A stretch of DNA of 64,000 bases. Source: Alphaproteobacteria bacterium (GTDB lineage Bacteria; Pseudomonadota; Alphaproteobacteria; JAUHZY01). Below are positions 7,901 to 16,527 of this stretch, piece after piece. The position numbers and the translations under genes were made by a program. The stretch is from assembly GCA_030425825.1 (NCBI GenBank), contig JAUHZY010000001.1, forward strand, positions 902,834-966,833. Reading direction: 5' to 3'. The notes below the pieces were generated by a model that saw only the letters and a program-made list of their open reading frames with translations, was not told the origin of the DNA and made no database searches. Every line of letters starts with the position of its first letter. Positions within the stretch are counted from its first letter, which is position 1.

Positions 7901-10900
7901 ATTACCAGCGTCACCGAAAATCACATCTCCTGTTGAGTCAACAAACAAGCTGTCATCGCCAGAACCGCCAAAGACATAATCTGCGCCTGACCCACCAGAG
8001 TTGGTATCATTACCATCTCCAAGATACATCGTATCATTGCCGCCATCACCAAAAGCGCTATCATTACCGGATCCACCGTACAAAATATCAGCTGCCGAAC
8101 CGCCACTTAAGGTATCATCACCGTCGCCACCATATGCGTCTCGCATAGCGTCGCCACCTGACCCACCATAGATCGAGTCATTACCAGACCCACCAAGAAG
8201 TGTCATATCTCCATCAAGACGCGCGTCTAAAAAGTCATGACCAGACCCACCATCAAGAATACCTTCGGCGCCTGACTCTGCAGGTTTTAAGGAGTCTGCA
8301 CCATCACCACCAAACAAGGTACTCTCAGCGCCAGAACCGGCCTCTAAAACATCATTTCCTGCACCACCAAAGACAACTTGTTCACCACTGCTTCCATAGA
8401 AAGAATCATCACCATCATCTCCGTAAACTGTATCTTTACCAGTTGTTGAAGAAATTGTGTCGTCACCACTGTTCCCTCGAATTTCATCATTGCCTGTGCC
8501 GCCATCTAGCCAGTCGTCATTGTCATTCCCTTCGATGGTGTCATCATCGTCTTCACCGTAAATAGTGTCATTATCTGTACCACCCTGAAGAATATCATTG
8601 TCAGAACCACCACTTATAAGATCGTGACCATCTGCACCAAAGATGGAATCTTGACCTGTTTGACCATACAGAACATCGTTATCTTGCCCACCGTCGATTG
8701 TATCATTGTCTTCACCACCAAAGATCGTATCGTCTTCTTGTTGACCTGAAAGAAGATCATTACCTGTGCCACCGCTAACAACATCATCACCATCGCCAGC
8801 AAAAATGGTGTCGTTATCAGCGTTCCCTAAAAGACTATCATCACCTTCATCACCACTGATAACATCATCATCATCATTACCAAAGACTGTATCGTCACCC
8901 AAGCCACCGTCTAAAGTATCATTGTCGTCACCACCACTGATGACATCATCGCCCAATTCACCTTGAATGGAATCCTCGCCACTCTCACCAAGCAGTGAAT
9001 CATTCCCTGTGCGACCAAGCAAAGTATCGTTTCCAAGGCCACCAAACAATGTATCATCAGCCGTTCCACCAATAAGAGAGTCATTACCGCTTTCACCAGA
9101 AATTCTATCGGCAGACTCGCCACCATCCAAAGTGTCATCGTCATTTCCACCAAAAAGCGTATCATCTCCTAGGCCACCAAGGAGACTATCTTGCCCTGTT
9201 TGTCCAGAAAGCTGGTCATCGCCAGAGCCACCAAACAAAGTATCGTCATCATCGCCACCATAAAGCGTATCATCACCTGTATCTCCGCTTAATGTGTCAT
9301 TTCCTGTACCGCCAAACAAAGAGTCATCACCTGATAAACCATGTATTGAATCATCACCATCTTCACCAGATGTGTTTCCATCATTACCACTTATCCCAAG
9401 AATCGTGTCATTACCAGAACCACCATAGAAGCTGTCATTTCCTGTCTTGCCGTAAAGGAAGTCACCACCGCTTTGACCTGAAAGAACATCAGCATCATTT
9501 CCACCCCAGAGCGTATCACTGCCACCGCCACCAAGAAGTGTGTCGGTCCCATCACGCCCCTGTAAAGAGTCATCACCGTCATCACCATATAAAGAATCGT
9601 TACCGGTATTTCCATATATAGAGTCATCGCCAGACCCACCAAAGGCCGTATCGTCAAGGGACCCACCCCAAATACTATCGCCACCAGACCCACCAAAGGC
9701 CGTATCGTCAGAGTTACCTGCTTCACCAATCAACAGGGTATCATCGCCATCTTCACCGCTAAGATGGTTAGCTCCTGTAATACCTTCCAGCAGGTCATTA
9801 CCAGAACCACCGTACAAACGGTCGCCTGTTCGGCCAACAAGATAGTCATTACCAGAACCACCATACAGGCGGTCACGGTCACCACTTTGACCGTCTAGCG
9901 TATCATCGCCCGCCTCACCAGAAAGCGTATCATTATCATCACCACCTGCAAGCGTATCATTGCCGTCACCACCAAATAGTGAATCAAGGCCAGTATTACC
10001 CATTAGGGTATCATTACCAGCTCCACCACTGAGAATGTCTGTCGTCTCGCCACCGTAAAGTGAGTCATCATCTTCGCCACCATCTAGCGTAGTCGTCTGC
10101 CAGTCACCCAGTGCATCCGTATTAACAAGGGTATCATTACCTACGCCACCAACAGCAATGTCACCGACACTATCTGTATAAATCCAATCATCACCTGTTT
10201 CACCGGCAAGCGTATCACGGCCAGATCCACCACTTAACGTATCATTACCGTCACCACCAAGGAGTGAGTCATTACCCGTATCACCAAACAGCGTGTCTTC
10301 ACCGCTGCCACCGCTAAGCGTGTCATCACCGGACTCACCAAGGACAGTATCGTCACCATGATCTCCTATCGCAAGATCTGCACCACTTTCCCCGCGAATA
10401 ATATCATCGTCATCACCACCACGAACAGTATCACCACCATCACCACCAAGGATACTATCGCGACCATTCTCACCATCTAAGTAATCTGCTCCGTCGTCAC
10501 CGTATAATGTGTCTCTGTCTTCACCACCAAATATACTATCTTCGTCGTCACCACCTGAAAGTTCATCATTACCTTCACCACCGTAAATACTGTCTTCGCC
10601 TTCTTCACCGTAAACCGTGTCGTTGCCATCACCACCAGAAATAACATCTCTTGCTTCACCACCACGTAACGTATCTTCACCATCTTGGCCGCTAATATTA
10701 TCTTGACCATCGCCACCAAGAACGCTGTCATCACCGCCACCACCAAAGATAGAATCTTGCCCCCTCTCACCGAAGAGAGTGTCATCGCCGTCTTCGCCTT
10801 CTATATGGTCACCGCCTTCACCACCCCAGACAGAGTCATCACCCGCGCCACCAAGAAGTGTATCAAACCCATCTTCCCCTGAGACAACATCATCACCTTC

Positions 10901-13900
10901 TTCACCGTCGAGCGAATCATTGCCCTCCCCACCAAGGAGTGTATCGTTTCCTAAGCCACCTTCTGAAGAATCATTTCCTGCGCCACCAAGCAAGCTATCC
11001 GCTGCAAGCCCACCAAGGAGGACATCGTCGTCACCGTCGCCATGAAGCGTATCAGCATCATCGCCACCATCAAGAGTATCATTACCAACACCACCAGAGA
11101 TGCTGTCTGTTCCTTCGCTTCCGAACAGCTCATCATCACCTTTTTCGCCAAATAAAATGTCAGCACCCGTACCGCCATCGAGCGAATCATCATCTTCGCC
11201 ACCGAATAATGTGTCATCACCATCTTCGCCATAAAGTGAATCATTTCCTGTATCACCGCTGACAAGGTCATCACCTGTACCGCCAAGTAAAGAATCATTC
11301 CCATCATCACCGTAAACCGTATCACCAGCAGAGCCACCAGAAGCATAATCATCGCCAGAATTACCGCGTAATACGTTAGCATTAGGGCCGCCTAAAAGCG
11401 TGTCTTCATCATCGCCACCAAATAGCTGGTTGTTGCCTGATCCCGCATAAACAAAATCATCGCCTGTCTCTCCATAAAGAGAGTCATCACCACTATTCCC
11501 ATAAATTGTGTCATCATCGTCACCACCGAAAACTGTGTCATCCCCGGTGTTTCCACTTATGACATCATTTCCTGTATTACCAGAAAGCGAGTCATCGCCA
11601 TCGCCGCCCGATAAGGTATCATTACCTTTATTCCCATAAAGAAGATCAGCAGCTGACCCACCTTGTAGAAGGTCATTACCTGTGCCACCAGAAAGCGTGT
11701 CAACACCACTTCCTCCAACAACAGTGTCAGACCCTGTGCCGCCATAGCCATAATCAGCACCAGTACCACCATCTAAGAAATCATTACCAGTTTGACCAGA
11801 AAGCGTGTCGCTTCCATCACCACCGGCCAGTGTGTCGTTGCCATCACCACCAAGCAAGCTGTCAGTTGCACTCTCACCAAGCAAGCTATCATTGCCAGAA
11901 CCACCTGATAAGGTGTCTTGATCATCACCACCTTGTAGTGTGTCTTCACCAGACTCACCATACAAAGTATCTAGACCTGATCCACCAAGCACTCTGTCAT
12001 TACCAGTACCACCAAAGACACTGTCATCTCCATGCCCTCCCGATAATGTATCATCGCCGTCATTTCCGCTAAGCGTATCATCGCCAGAACCACCTTCAAC
12101 GGTATCATTACCCGTGCCACCAAGAAGCGAGTCAGTGCCTGACCCACCAACAATAGAGTCCGCACCTTCATCACCAAACGCCGAGTCATTTCCTGTATTG
12201 CCAAGTATCGTATCATTACCAGAACCACCAAACATGACATCTGCAGTTCCGCCGCCGAAAATTGAATCATCATTGGCACCGCCCACAAGCGTAGTTGTTT
12301 GCCAGTCCCCTAAAGCATCTGTATTAACAAGTGTATCGTTTCCTGTGCCACCATATGCAACATCTCCAGCACTATCCGTATACAGCCAGTCTTCACCATC
12401 TTGCCCTGACAGCGTATCAACACCCGAACCACCACTTAAAGTATCATTAGCACTTCCACCATAAAGCAAGTCATTTCCTGTGCTTCCCTGAAGTGTATCT
12501 CGTCCTTCACCACCATCTAGAAAATCGTTGCCTGTGCCACCAATCAGGGTGTCACGACCAGAGTTACCATAAATATGGTCACTTTCGTCACCGCCGAGGA
12601 TTGAGTCATTGTCTTCACCACCATGAAGCGTATCTTCACCAGTTCCACCAAAAACTGTATCATCACCACTATCACCGCTGATGGAATCATTACCATCACC
12701 ACCATACAGCGTGTCATAATGCGCACCACCAAAGATGAAGTCGTGACCACTATCCCCAGAAATAACATCAGAACCGCTTTCTCCAGAGAGATAATCGACA
12801 CCTGTTGAACCAAGAATAGAATCGTTGTCTGCACCACCGAAAATAGAGTCGTCATCTTCATTACCATAAAGTGTGTCGTTGCCTTCACCACCGCTGATAA
12901 TGTCATATCCACTATTTCCTAGAATAGAGTCAGACTGCTCACCACCAAGAAGTGTATCGTCACCATCTTGCCCTAGAAGAGTGTCTTCGCCTTCCTCGCC
13001 TGAAACAAGATCACGACCGCTACCTGCAATGACTGAGTCATCATGGCGCCCACCAAAAACTGTGTCATTATCTTCGCCACCAAGAATCGTATCATCTTCA
13101 TCACCACCTGATAACAAGTCATTACCTGTGCCACCAACAACGCTGTCAGCACCTTGGTCACCAAGCAGCTGATCATCGTTTTCTTGGCCCAAAAGTGTAT
13201 CGTCGCCATATTCACCATAAATGGTATCGTTTTCATCACCACCTTCTAGAGAATCACCTGCTGAACCACCGTAAATTTCATCTTCACCGTCGCCACCAGA
13301 AGCATAGTCACCACCATCACCACCAGAAAGTGTGTCTTCACCAGCGTTTCCAAGCAGCCTGTCAGCACCAGAACCACCATGAACAGAGTCATTACCGTCT
13401 CCACCAGAAAGCGTATCATCGCCTTCATCACCTGTCATCGTGTCGTTACCAGAGCCACCAAGAAGCGAGTCATCGCCAGAACCGCCAGAAAGGCTGTCAT
13501 TCCCCGCACCGCCAAGTAAAGTGTCTTCTCCTGTTGATCCATTTAACGTGTCGTTACCTGAACCGCCATCAACAGAGTCTGCTCCTGAACCACCATCTAA
13601 TGTGTCGTTACCAGAGCCACCTAATAAAGTATCACTTCCCGAATCACCTGAAACGTGATCTTGGCCGCTGCCACCGAGAAGAGAGTCATGACCGGTACCA
13701 CCATGAAGTGTGTCATTTCCTGTACCCCCGTAAAGGGTATCGTTATGGTCACCACCAGAAAGCGTGTCATCACCAGAGCCACCAAAAAGCTGATCATTAT
13801 CATCACCGCCGTCTAAAGAGTCACTTCCAGAGCCACCAGACAATGTATCGTCATCATCACCACCAAATAACGTGTCATTACCACTACCACCACTGACTGA

Positions 13901-16327
13901 ATCGTTACCATCACCACCATCAATTGTGTCATTCCCGCCGCCACCAGAAAGCGTGTCATCACCATCATTCCCAGAAAGCGTATCATTGCCAAGGCCGCCA
14001 TCCATATAATCGGCACCTTCATAACCAGAAAGCGTGTCATCTCCAGAACCACCATAAAGAGAGTCACCAGAGCCGCCTAACAAGCTATCACCGCCGCTAT
14101 CTCCTGAAAGAACGTCACGGCCAGAACCGCCTTCTAAGGTGTCTGTTGATAGGCCACCAAAAAGGGTATCGTTACCAGAACCACCTGTAAGAGAGTCTTC
14201 TCCAGAATCACCAAACAGCGTGTCATTGCCATCACCACCAGAAAGTGTATCGTTACCCTTACCACCAAAAAGTGTGTCATTCCCACTGCCGCCAGAAAGT
14301 GTATCCTGGCCAGACTCACCCTTTAAATCGTCATTTCCAGAGCCACCGCGCAAATCATCATTATCATCACCACCAAACAATGTATCGTCATCGTCGCCAC
14401 CACTTAGCGTATCTTCGCCCGATCCGCCTGTTAACGTGTCATCGCCTTCACCACCGATCACGCTATCGTCATCAGAACCACCATAAAGAGAGTCATCACC
14501 ATCACCACCGAAGACTGTGTCACGCTCGAGCCCACCATCAACAGTATCATTACCATCGCCACCAAGGAGGCTATCTTGGTCAGCCCCACCAACAAGGCTA
14601 TCTTCACCTTCCTCGCCAAGAAGTGTATCTTTTCCTGATCCACCAAGCATCGAATCATTGTCTTCACCACCAAGGAGGCTGTCGTCTTCATCGCCACCAA
14701 GTAAAACGTCATTGCCTTCGCCACCAATAACGGTATCACTATCAGATTCACCGTCTAAGCTATCGTCGCCTGAACCACCTTCAATGTAGTCAATTTCACC
14801 ACCACCAAGGATCGTGTCATTATCAGAGCCACCAAATAAAGTGTCATTTCCTGCACCACCTGTGATGCTATCATCACCCTCGCCACCATCTACCGTGTCA
14901 TTGTCAGAGCCACCATCAATTGTATCGTTCGCACCACCACCAAGCAGACTATCGGCTTCATCTTCACCAAAGATTGAATCGTTACCTAAACCACCAAGAA
15001 TCGTATCATTTGCAGCGCCACCAAACACGGTATCATCGTTCGTGCCTGCATCGATTAAGTCTTCATCATCTTCACCATCGATAGAGTCTGCTCCATCACC
15101 ACCAAAAATAGTGTCGTTGCCGCCGCCGCCATAAAGAGAATCATCATTATCACCACCAAAAATACTATCAGCACCAATGCCACCATCTATCGAATCATTA
15201 TCATCGCCACCGTAAATCGTATCATTGTCGTCACCACCATAAAGCGTATCTGCGCCTTCATCACCTGAAAGAACATCTTCGCCCTCATCTCCTGAGATAA
15301 CATCATTACCTTGACCACCAACAAGAAAATCGTTGCCAGATGCACCAGCAAGATCGTCGTTTCCACGTCCGCCGATTAGCGTATCTGCACCATCACCACC
15401 TAAAACTGTATCATTGCCATACTCACCTGAAACAACATCGTCACCGCTGCCTGCGTCCACGACATCATCACCAGAACCACCGCGAATTAAGTCATTCCCG
15501 GTACCACCAAAAATCGAGTCTGCACCATTACCACCGTCTACTGTGTCATCACCGAGGTCTCCAAAAAGCGTATCATCGCCCTCTTCACCAGAAATAAGGT
15601 CTTCATGCTTTCCGCCACGAATGCTATCGCCGCCTGTGCCGCCCAAAAGGGTATCGTTACCAGAATTACCTTGAAGAAGGTCGTCACCAGAGTCGCCATA
15701 GATAAAGTCATCACCTTTATCACCAAAAATAGTGTCGTTACCCTCTTCACCAGAGACAGTATCATTACCCTTACCGCCACGAAGATAGTCAACGCCTTTC
15801 CCACCAAAAATAAGGTCATCGCCCTTATTTCCGTTTATAGAATCATCGCCATCCTCACCATAAATTGTGTCATTATCTTTACCGCCGTAAACAGTATCAT
15901 TGCCAACGCCAGCTGTAATACTGTCATTGCCTTCATTCCCATTAATCCAGTCGTTTCCATCGCCTGCTTGAATCGTGTCATCACCGGCAAGCCCTGAAAT
16001 AAGGTCATTTCCTGTCCCTGCAATCAGAAAGTTACCAATACTGTCATTTGCTGTTGCGTAAGTGTTATCACCAATCAACATAACGCTGTAGTCATCAAAC
16101 AGAACGTTTGCGATATTAATTTCTTCTTTTTCAAGAACGGGAACATAAAGAATTTCACGGCCACGCACCGCAAAAACAACGCCACTCGAACGACCAACAT
16201 CCGAACCGCGAACAACGACGACATCACTTGCTGTAATATTTTGGAAAAGCAGCGCATCAGTAGACGGATCAAAAGTGCTGATCAACCTAGGACGAAGAAC
16301 TGCTGCGTTAAAAGAAAAAATGGCCAT
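4949..16327 (-). CDS. Giant RTX (hemolysin-type calcium-binding repeat) protein, 3,792 aa
   Basis: Order of parts: N-terminal cap of about 95 residues, then tandem GGxGxDxUx nonapeptides over almost 3,400 residues, interrupted by two non-RTX inserts, then a 140-residue C-terminal domain ending GFQIEINGMTW. RTX repeats fold into beta rolls when bound to Ca2+ outside the cell; proteins of this class leave by type I secretion with an uncleaved C-terminal signal. There is no Sec signal peptide, and no type I secretion gene lies in the window. Start: ATG 16327 (MAIFSFNAAVLRP) is preferred over an upstream ATG at 16399 that adds 24 unrelated residues and would lie upstream of the promoter. No toxin, protease, lipase or Ig-like adhesin domain is visible; the protein is nearly all repeat and very acidic. 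A surface-layer, matrix or adhesive role is inference. Confidence 0.95.
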   Translation of the reverse strand: MAIFSFNAAVLRPRLISTFDPSTDALLFQNITASDVVVVRGSDVGRSSGVVFAVRGREILYVPVLEKEEINIANVLFDDYSVMLIGDNTYATANDSIGNFLIAGTGNDLISGLAGDDTIQAGDGNDWINGNEGNDSITAGVGNDTVYGGKDNDTIYGEDGDDSINGNKGDDLIFGGKGVDYLRGGKGNDTVSGEEGNDTIFGDKGDDFIYGDSGDDLLQGNSGNDTLLGGTGGDSIRGGKHEDLISGEEGDDTLFGDLGDDTVDGGNGADSIFGGTGNDLIRGGSGDDVVDAGSGDDVVSGEYGNDTVLGGDGADTLIGGRGNDDLAGASGNDFLVGGQGNDVISGDEGEDVLSGDEGADTLYGGDDNDTIYGGDDNDSIDGGIGADSIFGGDNDDSLYGGGGNDTIFGGDGADSIDGEDDEDLIDAGTNDDTVFGGAANDTILGGLGNDSIFGEDEADSLLGGGANDTIDGGSDNDTVDGGEGDDSITGGAGNDTLFGGSDNDTILGGGEIDYIEGGSGDDSLDGESDSDTVIGGEGNDVLLGGDEDDSLLGGEDNDSMLGGSGKDTLLGEEGEDSLVGGADQDSLLGGDGNDTVDGGLERDTVFGGDGDDSLYGGSDDDSVIGGEGDDTLTGGSGEDTLSGGDDDDTLFGGDDNDDLRGGSGNDDLKGESGQDTLSGGSGNDTLFGGKGNDTLSGGDGNDTLFGDSGEDSLTGGSGNDTLFGGLSTDTLEGGSGRDVLSGDSGGDSLLGGSGDSLYGGSGDDTLSGYEGADYMDGGLGNDTLSGNDGDDTLSGGGGNDTIDGGDGNDSVSGGSGNDTLFGGDDDDTLSGGSGSDSLDGGDDNDQLFGGSGDDTLSGGDHNDTLYGGTGNDTLHGGTGHDSLLGGSGQDHVSGDSGSDTLLGGSGNDTLDGGSGADSVDGGSGNDTLNGSTGEDTLLGGAGNDSLSGGSGDDSLLGGSGNDTMTGDEGDDTLSGGDGNDSVHGGSGADRLLGNAGEDTLSGGDGGDYASGGDGEDEIYGGSAGDSLEGGDENDTIYGEYGDDTLLGQENDDQLLGDQGADSVVGGTGNDLLSGGDEDDTILGGEDNDTVFGGRHDDSVIAGSGRDLVSGEEGEDTLLGQDGDDTLLGGEQSDSILGNSGYDIISGGEGNDTLYGNEDDDSIFGGADNDSILGSTGVDYLSGESGSDVISGDSGHDFIFGGAHYDTLYGGDGNDSISGDSGDDTVFGGTGEDTLHGGEDNDSILGGDESDHIYGNSGRDTLIGGTGNDFLDGGEGRDTLQGSTGNDLLYGGSANDTLSGGSGVDTLSGQDGEDWLYTDSAGDVAYGGTGNDTLVNTDALGDWQTTTLVGGANDDSIFGGGTADVMFGGSGNDTILGNTGNDSAFGDEGADSIVGGSGTDSLLGGTGNDTVEGGSGDDTLSGNDGDDTLSGGHGDDSVFGGTGNDRVLGGSGLDTLYGESGEDTLQGGDDQDTLSGGSGNDSLLGESATDSLLGGDGNDTLAGGDGSDTLSGQTGNDFLDGGTGADYGYGGTGSDTVVGGSGVDTLSGGTGNDLLQGGSAADLLYGNKGNDTLSGGDGDDSLSGNTGNDVISGNTGDDTVFGGDDDDTIYGNSGDDSLYGETGDDFVYAGSGNNQLFGGDDEDTLLGGPNANVLRGNSGDDYASGGSAGDTVYGDDGNDSLLGGTGDDLVSGDTGNDSLYGEDGDDTLFGGEDDDSLDGGTGADILFGEKGDDELFGSEGTDSISGGVGNDTLDGGDDADTLHGDGDDDVLLGGLAADSLLGGAGNDSSEGGLGNDTLLGGEGNDSLDGEEGDDVVSGEDGFDTLLGGAGDDSVWGGEGGDHIEGEDGDDTLFGERGQDSIFGGGGDDSVLGGDGQDNISGQDGEDTLRGGEARDVISGGDGNDTVYGEEGEDSIYGGEGNDELSGGDDEDSIFGGEDRDTLYGDDGADYLDGENGRDSILGGDGGDTVRGGDDDDIIRGESGADLAIGDHGDDTVLGESGDDTLSGGSGEDTLFGDTGNDSLLGGDGNDTLSGGSGRDTLAGETGDDWIYTDSVGDIAVGGVGNDTLVNTDALGDWQTTTLDGGEDDDSLYGGETTDILSGGAGNDTLMGNTGLDSLFGGDGNDTLAGGDDNDTLSGEAGDDTLDGQSGDRDRLYGGSGNDYLVGRTGDRLYGGSGNDLLEGITGANHLSGEDGDDTLLIGEAGNSDDTAFGGSGGDSIWGGSLDDTAFGGSGDDSIYGNTGNDSLYGDDGDDSLQGRDGTDTLLGGGGSDTLWGGNDADVLSGQSGGDFLYGKTGNDSFYGGSGNDTILGISGNDGNTSGEDGDDSIHGLSGDDSLFGGTGNDTLSGDTGDDTLYGGDDDDTLFGGSGDDQLSGQTGQDSLLGGLGDDTLFGGNDDDTLDGGESADRISGESGNDSLIGGTADDTLFGGLGNDTLLGRTGNDSLLGESGEDSIQGELGDDVISGGDDNDTLDGGLGDDTVFGNDDDDVISGDEGDDSLLGNADNDTIFAGDGDDVVSGGTGNDLLSGQQEDDTIFGGEDNDTIDGGQDNDVLYGQTGQDSIFGADGHDLISGGSDNDILQGGTDNDTIYGEDDDDTIEGNDNDDWLDGGTGNDEIRGNSGDDTISSTTGKDTVYGDDGDDSFYGSSGEQVVFGGAGNDVLEAGSGAESTLFGGDGADSLKPAESGAEGILDGGSGHDFLDARLDGDMTLLGGSGNDSIYGGSGGDAMRDAYGGDGDDTLSGGSAADILYGGSGNDSAFGDGGNDTMYLGDGNDTNSGGSGADYVFGGSGDDSLFVDSTGDVIFGDAGNDTLFGDNGFAFFSPTDATVYGGDGQDSLVGAARTNDYMSGGAGNDTFFGAQGNDSLFGDDGDDFIDGHTGNNWLSGGTGNDTIFASGGDNTMLGGDGDDTISGGDSGDSIDGGSGVDTLTGGTGNDTILGGSGDDHIIGGDNNAGQAVLSTGFRTGTFTFTDFSGTFTITTTAGTFALNDVFRLTASSLSLISYSSMSPGDTLLDIDLEVVGVAGTVFTIGKADGVPSMGTPVPPLGAASPVSVTPVSFSYAILEDLTPDDFDSLLGGFGDDIIEDGHGNDTIFGEEGDDSIVAQDGIDLGYGGSGSDTIVVTGGDDWMEGGSGNDSLVSQSGKNTLKGSDGDDTIVLDGDTNNAEGWGESGADLIIALDENNRRLYGGEGNDTISAGDGSDSIMGDSGHYDEFSLSSDAFATTNLSSTVTVSHTGHGREVGDTVEFLGVLSFNNVTIIGQYTVASVVNANSYTITASTNANATGSGGGSDIIYRYFFVSSGDDVLFGENGADTIRGQEGDDTLDGGDEDDLLFGQTGNDELFGGRGVDTLSGGDGNDALHGGAGNESLFGGDHNDILSGDNGDDTLSGEDGDDTLHGGDDNDSIYGGIGSDSLLGDDGDDTLFGQDGDDTLIGGDGDDSLLGGVGLDVVSGEDGEDTLWGGDGDDSLYGGGDNDAIVGETGDDYIEGNDGHDIIGGNDGDDSILGNDGDDTLGGNDGEDTLDGGDGDDYLSGNNGDDSLVGGNGDDSIGGDQGNDTLDGGAGEDTIEGGTGEDTIFGGSGNDTLLGSGAADFLDGGHGEDSIDGGTGDDFITGGEGADSLYGGEDNDSIFGGSGHDTLSGGEGRDYMDGEAGNDVFYFSITTTASGFSGDLEQIPTFDYTPGDGDAWVDVIDDFEIGSDMIVLNIRSTGGAYASNSVFGEAIDVEWSTGGTVDFQLADRFSTSAAPIGLGGNGAFFRVIVDGGLSTSGTASVKGFASDTYPGFQIEINGMTW
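4952..5370 (-). other. C-terminal non-RTX domain of the giant protein
   Basis: After the last repeat (GEAGNDVFYF) the final 140 residues form a beta-rich domain. It contains WVDVIDDFEIGSDMIVL, resembling the 'F..I.DF..G.D.I.L' capping segment after RTX arrays, then a Ser/Thr/Gly-rich stretch and EINGMTW. This is where a type I secretion signal would lie. Domain limits are by eye. Confidence 0.65.
6430..6700 (-). other. Non-RTX insert B, phage tail-like beta domain
   Basis: About 90 residues interrupt the array between GDSGHYDEF and VSSGDDVLFG. The core VTVSHTGHGREVGDTVEFLG, IIGQYTVASVVNANSYTIT and ATGSGGGSDIIYRY follows a pattern I associate with phage tail and baseplate proteins (TVTHTAHGLSVGDTV...G.YTV..V.NANTYT). 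The resemblance is from memory and needs a profile search. Confidence 0.6.
7120..7475 (-). other. Non-RTX insert A, unknown beta-rich domain
   Basis: About 115 residues lie between GGDNNAGQAV and DDFDSLLGG. The segment is Thr/Phe/Ser-rich (FRTGTFTFTDFSGTFTITT) and includes a Pro-rich part (GTPVPPLGAASPVSV). There is no repeat periodicity. The family is not recognised. Confidence 0.55.
10085..10192 (-). repeat. 36-residue duplicated module, copy 2
   Basis: Encodes DDWIYTDSVGDIAVGG...VNTDALGDWQTTTL. It is 30/36 identical to the copy at 12287-12394. The 14 residues VNTDALGDWQTTTL are identical in both. Confidence 0.9.
12287..12394 (-). repeat. 36-residue duplicated module, copy 1
   Basis: Encodes EDWLYTDSAGDVAYGG...VNTDALGDWQTTTL. 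The shared 14-residue core differs from copy 2 at 8 nucleotides, all synonymous. It sits 734 codons nearer the N-terminus than copy 2. Confidence 0.9.
16041..16327 (-). other. N-terminal cap of the giant RTX protein
   Basis: The first ~95 residues have no repeats: STFDPSTDALLFQNITASDVVV, GVVFAVRGREILYVP and ANVLFDDYSVMLIGDNT. I associate a similar 'FDP.TD.L.F ... V.F.DGS.L.VGDN' cap with other alphaproteobacterial RTX proteins (from memory). Confidence 0.6.
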
Positions 16328-16363
16328 AAAATATACTTCAACGATTTGGTGACGATACGTTGA

Positions 16364-16391
16364 TCTATATATAGTAGAATATTTGCAACAA
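16364..16391 (-). promoter_or_regulatory. Predicted promoter of the RTX gene
   Basis: On the minus strand TTGTTG (16386-16391), a 16-nt spacer and TATAGA (16364-16369) give a start near 16357, about 30 nt ahead of ATG 16327. The ribosome site is weak (GAAG, 8 nt away). Confidence 0.5.
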
Positions 16392-16465
16392 GTCCACAAA
16401 AACTAGGTATTTTTCGATTATTTTGTTAGTTTTTTACTTTACGCCATACAATATATTGTTTTTAA

Positions 16466-16504
16466 CTAAAAAATTACCCCTTTTCAAAAAAAATCAAAAA
16501 GGGG
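16466..16504 (-). terminator. Terminator of rne
   Basis: On the minus strand an 8-bp CCCCTTTT/AAAAGGGG stem (16497-16504 with 16477-16484) is followed by TAATTTTTT. It sits 24 nt after the rne stop and separates rne from the RTX gene. Confidence 0.85.
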
Positions 16505-16527
16505 CAATAATATACTGAAAAAATATC

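Larger units (their letters stand above)
5371..16040 (-). repeat. RTX nonapeptide array (27-nt coding repeats)
   Basis: Consensus GG(S/D/E)GNDTL(S/F/L/D), with frequent variants (GNTGNDS, GEDGDDT). By length, about 370 units fit after subtracting the two inserts; this is an estimate, not a count. Units are diverged, not recent identical copies. The DNA periodicity (9 codons) explains the repetitive CACCATC-like pattern on the plus strand. Confidence 0.95.

Noticed and set aside
5371-16040. 27-nt periodic repeats resembling a CRISPR or tandem satellite
   Set aside because: Periodicity is in frame with nonapeptide codons, has no unique spacers and no cas genes.
4992-16272. Many long ORFs antisense or frame-shifted to the RTX gene, some His- or Pro-rich
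   Set aside because: They arise from the 27-nt repeat composition (GGTGAT-rich sense gives CACC/ATC-rich antisense with few stops). No ribosome sites or family matches.
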